DNA from: Acinetobacter sp. WCHAc010034
GTDB lineage: Bacteria > Pseudomonadota > Gammaproteobacteria > Pseudomonadales > Moraxellaceae
Direction of reading: 5' to 3'
Length of the DNA: 64,000 nucleotides
NCBI RefSeq assembly: GCF_001696615.3
Contig: NZ_CP032279.1
Span: forward strand, 1,054,001-1,118,000
The notes beneath the pieces are model-generated. The model was not told the DNA's origin. It searched no databases and was given only the letters and a program-made list of their open reading frames with translations. A program made the position numbers and the translations under genes. Shown piece by piece: positions 56,953-64,000 of the stretch (position 1 is the first letter of the stretch; every line of letters begins with the position of its first letter).

Positions 56953-57064
56953 TACCCTATGCTTTTAGGGAAACCTGAAGCCATATATTTCTCCTTTACC
57001 GAAGCTGCGAAAGCGGATTCGTTGTTCTACGCAATGAAAACCCCAATCATTGCGTATTTTTTTG
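56953..57064 (+). ncRNA. Candidate structured small RNA with anti-Shine-Dalgarno segment
   Basis: No protein gene explains this region, yet it ends in a strong intrinsic terminator: TACGCAATGA (57028-57037) / TCATTGCGTA (57047-57056) followed by T7. Upstream are a small hairpin CCCTA/TAGGG (56955-56970) and a GNRA-capped stem CGAAGCTGC-GAAA-GCGGATTCG (57000-57021). Between them an unpaired stretch holds ATTTCTCCTTTACC, complementary to AAAGGAGA ribosome-binding sites. This is the architecture of a trans-acting sRNA. It lies about 1 kb downstream of trpS. I recall the A. baylyi sRNA Aar being encoded next to trpS, and this could be its homologue. The 5' end is not determined. Confidence 0.6.
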
Positions 57065-57153
57065 CCTAAAATTCAGCAAAGCCTTGCTCAAAACCAGCCA
57101 TACTTTTAATCTTTTGATGCCAGATCCGATACGGGATGGCTGGCATCTGCGCG

Positions 57154-57181
57154 AAAAAAAACCCGCATGGCGCGGGTTTTT
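57154..57181 (-). terminator. Terminator of lysS
   Basis: ACCCGC (57161-57166) pairs with GCGGGT (57172-57177), with a T7 run on the minus strand, 14 bp after the lysS stop. Confidence 0.85.
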
Positions 57182-57194
57182 CAGCATTTGCAGC

Positions 57195-58724
57195 TTATGC
57201 GTTTTTATGGCGCATATGCGGGAATAAAATCACATCGCGGATGCTTGGCGCATTGGCGAACAGCATCACCAGGCGGTCAATGCCGATGCCTTCGCCGGCT
57301 GTCGGCGGCAAGCCGTATTCCAGCGCTTCAATAAAGTCCGCATCGAAATGCATCGCTTCATCGTCGCCTGCGTCTTTTTCAGCAACCTGCGCCTGAAAAC
57401 GCTCAGCCTGATCGATTGGATCATTAAGCTCAGAGAAGCCATTCGCCAATTCACGGCCGCCGATGAAGAATTCAAAGCGGTCGGTGATGTGCGGGTTGTC
57501 ATCATTGCGGCGCGCCAAAGGCGAAGTTTCCGCAGGATATTCCGTAATGAATGTCGGCTGGCGCAACTTGGTTTCAACCGTTTCTTCAAACACGATGGTC
57601 TGCAGGCGGCCCAAGCCAAAGCCCGGCTTAACCTGCTCTTTCAGCTCTTCCTGAATGAATTTGGCCAGGAAGTCGCGGTCAGCGACATTTTCCGCGGTGA
57701 ACTGCGGATTGTGCTCAAGAATGGCGTCAGCCATTGAAATTTTCTTAAACGGGCCTTTGAAGCTGTACACTTCATCGCCGTAAGGCACATCGGTAGAACC
57801 CAGAATATCAAGCGCCAGCTTTTCCAGCATATTTTCAGTCAAAGCCATCAGGTCTTTATAGTCTGCATAGGCCTGGTAGAATTCAATCATGGTGAATTCA
57901 GGGTTGTGGCGCGTTGAAACGCCTTCGTTGCGGAAGTTGCGGTTAATTTCAAATACCCGCTCAAAACCGCCGACAACCAGGCGCTTTAAGTAAAGTTCAG
58001 GCGCAATGCGCAAAAACAGCGGCATGTCCAATGCATTATGATGCGTTTGGAATGGACGCGCAGACGCGCCGCCCGGAATCACATGCATCATTGGCGTTTC
58101 AACTTCCATGAAACGCTCATTGATTAAATAGCTGCGGATGCCGGCAACCACTTTGGCGCGGATTTCAAAAGTTTTGCGGGTTTCTTCATTGACGATCAAG
58201 TCTAAATAGCGCTGGCGGTATTTAACTTCAGTGTCGTTCAGGCCGTGGAATTTGTCCGGCAGCGGGCGCAGCGACTTGGTTAAAAGCTCAAAATGCTCGA
58301 TGTGGACATACAGATCGCCCTTGCCGGAACGGCCGATATAGCCTTCAACAGCGATAATATCGCCCAGATCCAGGCTTTTAATGCTTTCCAGCACTTTAGG
58401 CTCAAGCTCTTTGCGCGCAACATACAGCTGGATGCGGCCAGTCATGTCCTGAATCACAATGAATGAACCGCGGTTCAGCATCACGCGGCCGGCAACACTG
58501 ACCTGCACGCGCTCGCCTGCTTCAATTTCTTCTTTAGATTTGTCAGCGAATTCAACTTGCAAATCCTGCGCATAATGCTCGCGCTTGAATGTATTCGGCC
58601 AAGGGCTTACGCCGCTTTGCTTCGCATCTTCTTCAATTTGCTTTAACTTGGCATGACGCTGTGCAATTAAATCGTTTTCGGAAAGAAGCTGTTCAGAAGT
58701 CGATTGAGCGTTATGTTGCGTCAT
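57195..58724 (-). CDS. lysS: Lysyl-tRNA synthetase (class II)
   Basis: A 509-residue class IIb synthetase. The N-terminal OB-fold anticodon-binding domain covers residues about 65-165 ([20 protein letters not shown]). Class II motif 1 is in [21 protein letters not shown], motif 2 in [21 protein letters not shown] and motif 3 in [13 protein letters not shown]. The frame is open 107 codons upstream through a GC-rich region. The ATG at 58724 (MTQHNAQST), with GAGGCAGAG before it, gives the family length, and the extension shows no domain. Confidence 0.95.
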   Translation of the reverse strand: MTQHNAQSTSEQLLSENDLIAQRHAKLKQIEEDAKQSGVSPWPNTFKREHYAQDLQVEFADKSKEEIEAGERVQVSVAGRVMLNRGSFIVIQDMTGRIQLYVARKELEPKVLESIKSLDLGDIIAVEGYIGRSGKGDLYVHIEHFELLTKSLRPLPDKFHGLNDTEVKYRQRYLDLIVNEETRKTFEIRAKVVAGIRSYLINERFMEVETPMMHVIPGGASARPFQTHHNALDMPLFLRIAPELYLKRLVVGGFERVFEINRNFRNEGVSTRHNPEFTMIEFYQAYADYKDLMALTENMLEKLALDILGSTDVPYGDEVYSFKGPFKKISMADAILEHNPQFTAENVADRDFLAKFIQEELKEQVKPGFGLGRLQTIVFEETVETKLRQPTFITEYPAETSPLARRNDDNPHITDRFEFFIGGRELANGFSELNDPIDQAERFQAQVAEKDAGDDEAMHFDADFIEALEYGLPPTAGEGIGIDRLVMLFANAPSIRDVILFPHMRHKNA

Positions 58725-58800
58725 CTCTGCCTCGAATATGATTAGTAAAATGGAAGTCGCATAGCATAGCAGAAATACAGCAAAATTCGTAGATTCTCTG

Positions 58801-59040
58801 ATAATTTCAGCTGGCCTGCGCCGCGGCCGGCCGCGCAAATTGCCTGCGCCGCAATGCCGCAGGCCAATTTCCGCCGGATATTTTCCAGCGCCGCGGCCGG
58901 ATCCATGCATCGCCGCAATGCGCCAGACCCGCAAGCGCGTGGCGCCATGCGCATTTCCATTTGATTCTGCAGGGATTTCCGCGCAGCGCAACAGCGCACC
59001 GCAACGCGGTTTCATGCTTCTGCGCCTTCCCGCCGCTTCA
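58801..59040. other. GC-rich island upstream of lysS
   Basis: By hand count 154 of these 240 bases are G or C (about 64%), far above the AT-rich flanks. The 13-mer GCGCCGCGGCCGG occurs twice (58818-58830 and 58888-58900), together with repeated CGCCGCAATG. Several frames are open through lack of AT-rich stops, but none shows a recognisable protein. Confidence 0.6.
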
Positions 59041-59060
59041 GCCATTCGCCCTTAGTAGAT

Positions 59061-59074
59061 TAGACCAAAATCTA
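59061..59074. promoter_or_regulatory. TAGACCAAAATCTA palindrome
   Basis: One of a small set of related intergenic palindromes (TAGACYAAARTCTA). It lies about 110 bp upstream of the YqiA-like hydrolase gene. Confidence 0.45.
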
Positions 59075-59181
59075 AATTCCTTATTTGCTCAGGCGCACTA
59101 CAATATTCAAATATATTGGTTGAAAAGTGAATTATTTTCAGTCCTCAGCAATTATTGAAAAAGCCAGTGCGAACAAAAACA

Positions 59182-59688
59182 ATGAACTCCTGCGTATCTA
59201 AAATTTTATTTCTGCATGGTTTAGATTCTTCGCGTGAATCAACCAAATTTCATGCCATTGACGCCAAGCGGAAATATTGCATCAATGTCGACTACCGCAA
59301 CCTGAATTTCCAGACCGTTGCCGACTTTTATGATGAAATTATTGAGAAAATTAAGCCTGATATCATTGTCGGCCACAGCCTGGGCGGCTATTGGGCGCTG
59401 AAAATGTCGCTGGCGCACCAGATACCCTGCGTTATCGCCAACCCCAGCCTGCAGCCGCATTTCCGTGAAGATTATCCCGCAATCTGCGATGAAGATCTGG
59501 ATCATGATATTCCGCAGCTGGCCTATCTGGAACTGGGCGATGAAATTCTGGATATGCGCGCGGCGCAGGAGCAGCTGGAAGACTATATGCAGATTCAGGC
59601 GCTGGAAGGCGGCCACCACCGGCTGATCTGTCCGGAAAATTTAAATGGCCTGATCCGGCAGATTGAACAGAATTTCCTGCATAAATAA
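59182..59688 (+). CDS. YqiA/YcfP-like alpha/beta-fold hydrolase
   Basis: A 168-residue esterase-like protein of the UPF0227/YqiA group. The nucleophile elbow GHSLGGYWALKM has its serine near residue 66. LFLHGLDSS at the N-terminus gives the oxyanion region. The acid is probably Asp in LELGDEILD, and the base His is in GGHHRL. Known relatives hydrolyse short acyl esters in vitro; the natural substrate is unclear. The frame also allows a TTG start nine codons upstream. It converges with apt at a shared terminator. Confidence 0.82.
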   Translation: MNSCVSKILFLHGLDSSRESTKFHAIDAKRKYCINVDYRNLNFQTVADFYDEIIEKIKPDIIVGHSLGGYWALKMSLAHQIPCVIANPSLQPHFREDYPAICDEDLDHDIPQLAYLELGDEILDMRAAQEQLEDYMQIQALEGGHHRLICPENLNGLIRQIEQNFLHK

Positions 59689-59715
59689 AAAAGCCCTGCA
59701 TATCACAGGGCTTTT
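59687..59715. terminator. Bidirectional terminator between the YqiA-like gene and apt
   Basis: AAGCCCTG (59691-59698) and CAGGGCTT (59706-59713), flanked by A and T runs, overlap the YqiA-like stop and face the end of apt. Confidence 0.8.
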
Positions 59716-59758
59716 CCCGTTCAGGTTGATGGCCTGAACGCATTTCCGAATGGGCGCT

Positions 59759-60301
59759 TTAAGCTGCCTGAGATTCCGGCTTGGACTTTTCATCCAAAAC
59801 CGGCCAAATCTCCATTCCTAAATCCTGATGCATGTCCGGCAAATCCAGAAAAATGCTGGCGCCCAACACCTGATGACGGCACTTTTCGGCCAGCTGCTTC
59901 ACGGCGCGCAATGTTCCGCCGGTCGCCAGCACATCATCCACCAAAATCACTTTCTGGCTTTTAATTTCTGCAGACATTTCCAGACGGTCTAAGCCGTACT
60001 CCAGGCTGTAGCCCACGCCCACCACCGGCGGCGGCAATTTGCCCGCCTTGCGCACCAAAATCAGGCCTTTGCCTGTGCGCTGCGCCAGCAGGCTCGCCAG
60101 CACAAAGCCGCGCGCTTCCACCGCAACAAAACTCTCCGCTTCCGCCAGTTTTTCTGCCGGAATGCCGGCAATCAAAGCGTCGGTCAAAGGGCCGATGTTA
60201 TTGATGAATAATGGCGTCAGGTCATAAAAACAAATACCCGGCTTAGGAAAATCCTGAACAGTACGAATGTGCGACCACAATACCGCAGACAAATTGCGCA
60301 T
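59759..60301 (-). CDS. apt: Adenine phosphoribosyltransferase
   Basis: A 180-residue purine-salvage enzyme that makes AMP from adenine and PRPP. The family opening is VQDFPKPGICFYDLTPLF, the middle shows EARGFVLASLLAQRTG, and the PRPP-binding loop is VILVDDVLATGGTLRA near residue 125. The ATG at 60301 gives the usual length; upstream in-frame codons begin at a TTG. I see no Shine-Dalgarno, which is unusual, so initiation may be leaderless or weak. Confidence 0.93.
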   Translation of the reverse strand: MRNLSAVLWSHIRTVQDFPKPGICFYDLTPLFINNIGPLTDALIAGIPAEKLAEAESFVAVEARGFVLASLLAQRTGKGLILVRKAGKLPPPVVGVGYSLEYGLDRLEMSAEIKSQKVILVDDVLATGGTLRAVKQLAEKCRHQVLGASIFLDLPDMHQDLGMEIWPVLDEKSKPESQAA

Positions 60302-60699
60302 AGGAGAACTATATAAATAAGAAAGGAATAGCTTAATTTTAGCGCTAAAACTGCGCAATGAACAGCCAACACTTAATACCGGAACAGCCTTGAAAATTAT
60401 AAGTTATTGATTTTATTAAGTTCATTTTTTAAATAAATAACAGGTATGTATTAACCTTATCTTATTCTAATAAATCAGGCGCTTATATTCTTCTAGACTT
60501 TAGTCTAAATCAAGGCGGAAAGCCTGCAGGCAACGCCATTTATCCGCTCAGACGGCGCCAATCAGGGCTAAAATTCAGCCCATGGCGGGTTTTCTGACAT
60601 TTTTTGTCCCCGCCTGATATTCTGCTTCTAATTTCACTGATTAAACTCTTATGCACTTTACTTTATAATAGGAACTGCGTAAAAATTTAATGCATGAGT
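60302..60699. other. Intergenic region between apt and rubA
   Basis: About 400 bp between divergent genes. It is AT-rich, with the palindrome TAGACTTTAGTCTA at 60494-60507. No gene is visible. Confidence 0.45.
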
Positions 60700-60727
60700 T
60701 TGCTGTTAAAGCCGCATCCGTTAAAAT
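60700..60727 (+). promoter_or_regulatory. Possible rubA promoter
   Basis: TTGCTG (60700-60705) and TAAAAT (60722-60727) have 16-bp spacing and lie about 75 bp upstream of the rubA ATG. Confidence 0.45.
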
Positions 60728-60761
60728 CACATTATTAAAGTGTTGCAGTATATGAGTTTTT

Positions 60762-60789
60762 ACTGATCCTTATATTTAGATCAGTTTTT
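60762..60789 (+). promoter_or_regulatory. Terminator-like hairpin in the rubA leader
   Basis: ACTGATC (60762-60768) and GATCAGT (60779-60785) form a 7-bp stem followed by four more T. The rubA ribosome-binding site GGAG (60790-60793) follows directly. It could attenuate transcription or expose the ribosome-binding site. Confidence 0.45.
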
Positions 60790-60799
60790 GGAGAGTCAA

Positions 60800-60964
60800 A
60801 TGAAAAAATATCAATGCATCGTTTGCGGATGGATCTATGATGAAGCAGAAGGCTGGCCGCAGGACGGCATTGTGGCGGGCACAAAATGGGATGACATCCC
60901 TGACGACTGGACCTGCCCGGACTGCGGCGTGTCTAAAGCCGACTTTGAAATGGTTGAGATTTAA
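60800..60964 (+). CDS. rubA: Rubredoxin
   Basis: A 54-residue rubredoxin that carries one electron in a Fe(Cys)4 centre and supplies alkane hydroxylase in Acinetobacter. The ligands are CIVCG (C6, C9) and CPDCG (C39, C42), with the conserved aromatic residues Y13 and W38. Start and stop are unambiguous, with GGAG six bases before the ATG. It is the first gene of rubA-rubB-estB-oxyR. A terminator-like hairpin follows, so rubA may be transcribed in excess over rubB. Confidence 0.95.
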   Translation: MKKYQCIVCGWIYDEAEGWPQDGIVAGTKWDDIPDDWTCPDCGVSKADFEMVEI

Positions 60965-60974
60965 TACTTAAAGC

Positions 60975-61004
60975 AAAAGACCAGCTGCCTTCTGGTCTTT
61001 TTTT
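60975..61004 (+). terminator. Terminator between rubA and rubB
   Basis: AAAAGACCAG (60975-60984) and CTGGTCTTTT (60992-61001) form a 10-bp stem with T7, 10 bp after the rubA stop. rubB starts only 36 bp later, so read-through or a second promoter is needed. Confidence 0.8.
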
Positions 61005-61040
61005 AGGCCTACATCATATCTATTGCGCTTGGAGCAGAGT

Positions 61041-62222
61041 ATGCACCCTATAGTCATTATCGGTTCAGGCATGGCGGGCTACGCCGCAGCGCGCGAATTC
61101 CGCAAGCTGAATACTGAACAAGAACTCATCATGATCTGCGCCGATGACGCCGCAAACTACGCCAAACCGACATTGTCCAACGCCTTCACCGGCAAGAAGG
61201 CGCCTGAGCAGATTGCCCTGGGCGACGCCGCCAAAATGGCCGCGCAGCTGAACATGAAAATTGTCACTCATACTTGGGTCAAATCCATTGAGGCGCAGGC
61301 GCATCAGCTGCATCTGGAAAATGCCGCCGGCGCAGCCTCTGTGCAGGATTATTCCAAGCTGGTGTTGGCTGTCGGCGCGAATCCGATCCGCCTTGCGATT
61401 GCCGGCGACGGCAGCGATGACATTCATGTGGTCAACAGCCTGAATGACTACAAAGCCTTCCGCGCGCATATTGATGAATGCCATGAAAAGCGCGTCGTGA
61501 TTTTAGGCGCGGGCCTGATCGGCTGCGAGTTTGCCAATGATTTGCAGAATACCGGCCACAGCGTCACGGTGATTGACCTGGCGCCGCAGCCGCTGGGGCG
61601 CCTGCTTCCCGCGCATGCGGCTGAAGTATTTAAAGAGAATCTGGAAAAAACCGGCATTCACTTTGTTCTTGGCACCACCGTTGAAAAAGTTTCCAAAGAC
61701 CAGCACGGCAGCTATTTCGTGACTTTGGCCAGCGGCCAGAGCCTGAAAGCCGATGCGGTGCTTTCCGCCATTGGCCTGCAGCCGAATACCGCATTGGCCA
61801 AAGCCGCCAATATTCATACCCGCCGCGGCGTAGTGACCAATGCCGGGCTGGAAACCAGCCAGGCCAGCATTTATGCGATGGGTGACTGCGCGGAAGTCAA
61901 CGGCACGCTGCTGCCTTATGTCATGCCGATTATGCAGCAGGCGCGCGCTCTGGCGAAAACCCTGAACGGCGAACAGACTGCGGTGCACTACCCGGCCATG
62001 CCGGTCGCGGTTAAAACCCCGGCTGCGCCGCTGACGGTATTGCCGGCGCCAGTTGACGCCGATGTCAGCTGGGAAACCGAAGAGCTGGAAGACGGCATGC
62101 TGGCGAAAGCTGTGGATGCCGACGGCACATTGCGCGGCTTTGTCCTGCTGGGCGCCACCGCAGGCAAGCAGCGCCTTGCGCTGACCAAGCTGGTTCCGGA
62201 CTTGATTCCGGCCGCAATTTAA
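61041..62222 (+). CDS. rubB: Rubredoxin-NAD(+) reductase
   Basis: A 393-residue FAD flavoprotein that passes electrons from NADH to rubredoxin. The FAD loop is IVIIGSGMAGYAAAREF at the N-terminus. The NADH-binding loop is VVILGAGLIGCEFANDL near residue 155, and the second FAD motif is IYAMGDCAEVNG near residue 277. The C-terminal domain of about 75 residues is typical of rubredoxin reductases. The ATG at 61041 has GGAG upstream, and its length equals that remembered for A. baylyi RubB. Confidence 0.94.
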   Translation: MHPIVIIGSGMAGYAAAREFRKLNTEQELIMICADDAANYAKPTLSNAFTGKKAPEQIALGDAAKMAAQLNMKIVTHTWVKSIEAQAHQLHLENAAGAASVQDYSKLVLAVGANPIRLAIAGDGSDDIHVVNSLNDYKAFRAHIDECHEKRVVILGAGLIGCEFANDLQNTGHSVTVIDLAPQPLGRLLPAHAAEVFKENLEKTGIHFVLGTTVEKVSKDQHGSYFVTLASGQSLKADAVLSAIGLQPNTALAKAANIHTRRGVVTNAGLETSQASIYAMGDCAEVNGTLLPYVMPIMQQARALAKTLNGEQTAVHYPAMPVAVKTPAAPLTVLPAPVDADVSWETEELEDGMLAKAVDADGTLRGFVLLGATAGKQRLALTKLVPDLIPAAI

Positions 62223-62233
62223 GCGTTTAATAT

Positions 62234-62264
62234 AAGGACGTTTTTTAAACAAAAGCGTCCTTTT
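62234..62264 (+). terminator. Hairpin between rubB and estB
   Basis: AAGGACG (62234-62240) and CGTCCTT (62256-62262) pair, and T/A inner segments extend the stem. Two more T follow. It is terminator-like but lies immediately upstream of the estB ribosome-binding site. Confidence 0.5.
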
Positions 62265-62278
62265 AAAGGAGAATGAAC

Positions 62279-63217
62279 ATGAATAGCGCCTTGCAGTTTA
62301 GCAATTCTCCATATACGGCATTTATGCATGAAACCAAAGTCGATCTAGGCAATGGCATAGAACTGCATGTCGAAGTCGGCGGCGATCCTGAGCATCCGCC
62401 CATCCTTCTGGTCATGGGTCTAGGCGCGCAAATGCTGTATTGGCCTGATTTTTTCTGCAAATCACTGATTGATCAGGGCTACCGCGTCATCCGCTTTGAC
62501 AACCGCGACACCGGCCTGTCTTCAAAAATCAGAAGCCAGGGCCCGCGCCTGAATACCTTCAAGCTCATGAGCCGCTTCGCGGTGGGCCTGGAAAACCAGG
62601 GCGCGCCGTATGACCTGTATGATATGGCGGAAGACGCCTCCCTGCTGATTGACCGCATGGGGCTGGATCAGGTCGATGTCATCGGCGCCTCTATGGGCGG
62701 CATGATTGCGCAGATCCTTTCCGCGAAATATCCTGAAAAGATTAAAAATCTGGGCCTGCTGTTCACCAGCAACAATCAGCCCCTGCTGCCGCCGCCGTTT
62801 CCCAAGCAGCTGTTCAGCTTGATCGGCAAGCCGGATTCTCATGATGAAGACGGCATCATCAATCACAGCCTGAAGGTCTTCAGCATTATCGGCTCTCCGG
62901 GCTACTTCAATCAGCTTGAAGCGATTCAGACCGCCCGCCGCCTGTACCAGCGCAGTTATTATCCGGCAGGTATACTTCAGCAGTTTTTAGCCATATTATG
63001 TACAGGTTCGCTGCTGCAGCTGGACAAGCAGATTCAGAAGAACACTCTGGTGCTGCACGGGTCCCGTGACCGCCTGCTCCCGCCCAGCCACGGCAAAGCC
63101 GTTGCGAAAGCAATTTCCGGCGCTAAATTTGAATTAATTGATGGAATGGGGCATGATATCCCACCGCACTTTATTCCATATCTTAGCGGTTTATTTGCCG
63201 ATCACTTTAAATCATAA
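62279..63217 (+). CDS. estB: Alpha/beta-fold esterase EstB
   Basis: A 312-residue serine hydrolase. The nucleophile elbow is VIGASMGGMIAQIL (serine near residue 142). The oxyanion region is LLVMGLGAQM and the cap region DNRDTGLSS. The acid is in LHGSRDRLLPP and the base in GMGHDIPP. In A. baylyi the gene between rubB and oxyR is estB, and this protein fits by position and fold. The ATG at 62279 is preferred because AAAGGAG lies seven bases upstream; another ATG sits two codons earlier. The natural substrate is unknown. Confidence 0.85.
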   Translation: MNSALQFSNSPYTAFMHETKVDLGNGIELHVEVGGDPEHPPILLVMGLGAQMLYWPDFFCKSLIDQGYRVIRFDNRDTGLSSKIRSQGPRLNTFKLMSRFAVGLENQGAPYDLYDMAEDASLLIDRMGLDQVDVIGASMGGMIAQILSAKYPEKIKNLGLLFTSNNQPLLPPPFPKQLFSLIGKPDSHDEDGIINHSLKVFSIIGSPGYFNQLEAIQTARRLYQRSYYPAGILQQFLAILCTGSLLQLDKQIQKNTLVLHGSRDRLLPPSHGKAVAKAISGAKFELIDGMGHDIPPHFIPYLSGLFADHFKS

Positions 63218-63230
63218 ACATTAGGACACT

Positions 63231-64000
63231 ATGGCTGCATTACCATCTTTAAGACAGCTGTCATATCTCGTAACACTGTCTGAAACGCTGCATTTTACCG
63301 AAGCTGCGCGCCGTTCGTTTGTCACCCAGTCGACTTTGTCGGGCGGGATCATGGAACTTGAGCGCCTGCTGGGCGGCGTACTTGTAGAACGCGACCGTCA
63401 AAATGTCCGTTTAACGCCGCTCGGCGAGCAGGTTGTTGCCCGAGCACGTGTTCTCTTGGCCGATGCGCAGGACTTAATGCGCCTAAGCCGTGAAATGAGT
63501 GAGCCGCTCACTGGCGATTTGCATCTTGGCATTATTCCGACCATTGCGCCGTTTATCCTTTCCCAGCTTTTAGACGAAGTGCATAAGCAGCTGCCTAAAA
63601 TCCAGCTGCATCTGCATGAAGCGCAAAGTGAAAAAATTGTTGAAAAGCTGGAGCACGGCAATTTAGACATGGTGGTTCTGGCCCTGCCTTTTGACACCCG
63701 TGGCTTAAAAGTTGCTGAAATTGCTAAAGAAAGCCTCTACCTTGTGCATCACCGCGCTGACCAGAACGCTGCCCATGCGGTGTCTCTGGATGATCTGGAT
63801 CTGTCGCGCCTGATGCTGCTGGAAGAAGGCCACTGCCTGCGTGACCATGCCCTTAGCGCATGCCCGATTGGCGAACGCAAAAATGACCACCGCCTGAAAG
63901 CCAGCTCACTGCCGACTTTGGTGGAAATGGTTTCTGCAGATTTAGGCTTTACCCTGCTCCCTGAAATCGCGATTCATACCAATATGATTAAGGCGGATCA
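63231..64000 (+). CDS. oxyR: Hydrogen peroxide-inducible regulator OxyR, first 256 residues (cut by window edge)
   Basis: A LysR-type activator of peroxide defence genes. The N-terminal winged helix (LRQLSYLVTLSETLHFTEAA) is followed by the sensor domain. Both redox cysteines are in place, C202 in EEGHCLRDHAL and C211 in SACPIG, nine residues apart as in E. coli C199/C208. The gene starts 13 bp after estB with AGGA upstream and runs off the right end of the window. Position and cysteines make the identity secure. Confidence 0.93.
   Translation, partial: MAALPSLRQLSYLVTLSETLHFTEAARRSFVTQSTLSGGIMELERLLGGVLVERDRQNVRLTPLGEQVVARARVLLADAQDLMRLSREMSEPLTGDLHLGIIPTIAPFILSQLLDEVHKQLPKIQLHLHEAQSEKIVEKLEHGNLDMVVLALPFDTRGLKVAEIAKESLYLVHHRADQNAAHAVSLDDLDLSRLMLLEEGHCLRDHALSACPIGERKNDHRLKASSLPTLVEMVSADLGFTLLPEIAIHTNMIKAD

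Noticed and set aside
58725..59045. N-terminal extension of lysS by 107 codons
   Set aside because: The extension lies mostly in the GC-rich island, has no domain, and would make LysS far longer than the family. The ATG at 58724 has a ribosome-binding site.

Overview
The window is ordinary chromosome from a gammaproteobacterium that is very probably an Acinetobacter. The best evidence is gene order at the right end, rubA-rubB-estB-oxyR, which I know from A. baylyi. It is supported by a divergent gltA / sdhCDAB-sucAB-lpd-sucCD block and by protein sequences typical of Moraxellaceae. I see no prophage, integron, rRNA operon or CRISPR array, and the only intact mobile element is one IS982-family insertion.

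Layout. 1-5.2 kb: 5' part of groL, groS with a heat-shock-type promoter, a metallophosphoesterase/lipid kinase pair, and pckG behind a structured leader. 5.2-9.4 kb: small exported proteins, a broken PoNi-like immunity gene, glpD and a methyltransferase. 9.4-17.3 kb: a triple-hairpin repeat, folD, tRNA-Cys and tRNA-Leu, a WYL regulator split by an in-frame stop, a quinone oxidoreductase, GNAT, thioredoxin and GST genes, a DUF2239 gene with tandem operator-like sites, and the IS, which sits inside the signal peptide of a small cysteine-rich exported protein. 17.4-20 kb: cysDN. 20.5-22.9 kb: a yqiJ-yqiK membrane/flotillin pair. 23.1-30.4 kb: the PNAG exopolysaccharide locus pgaABCD with a convergent gene encoding only the PgaB-type glycoside hydrolase domain. 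30.6-44.9 kb: TCA cycle genes. 45-64 kb: housekeeping and accessory genes (nadE, tRNA-Met, uspA, an alkyltransferase-like protein, a CPA1 antiporter, YpfJ, DUF808, trpS, VOC, lysS, a YqiA-like hydrolase, apt) and the rub operon ending in the first part of oxyR.

How genes work together. The sdh/suc/lpd/gltA block supplies most of the oxidative TCA cycle, and PckG drains oxaloacetate to gluconeogenesis, as suits an organism living on organic acids. PgaC/D polymerise poly-GlcNAc, PgaB deacetylates it and PgaA exports it. The C-terminal hydrolase domain of this PgaB has lost its acidic catalytic motifs, while the separate convergent gene keeps them, so deacetylation and chain cleavage look divided between two proteins.

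The observations most worth following are that split PNAG hydrolase, a terminator-bounded structured RNA candidate at about 56.95-57.06 kb with an exposed anti-Shine-Dalgarno stretch, and the exactly reconstructable gene interrupted by the IS. Repeated intergenic palindromes of the form TAGACYAAARTCTA are also of interest. Everything here is read by eye. Family assignments rest on remembered motifs, and no database search was run.
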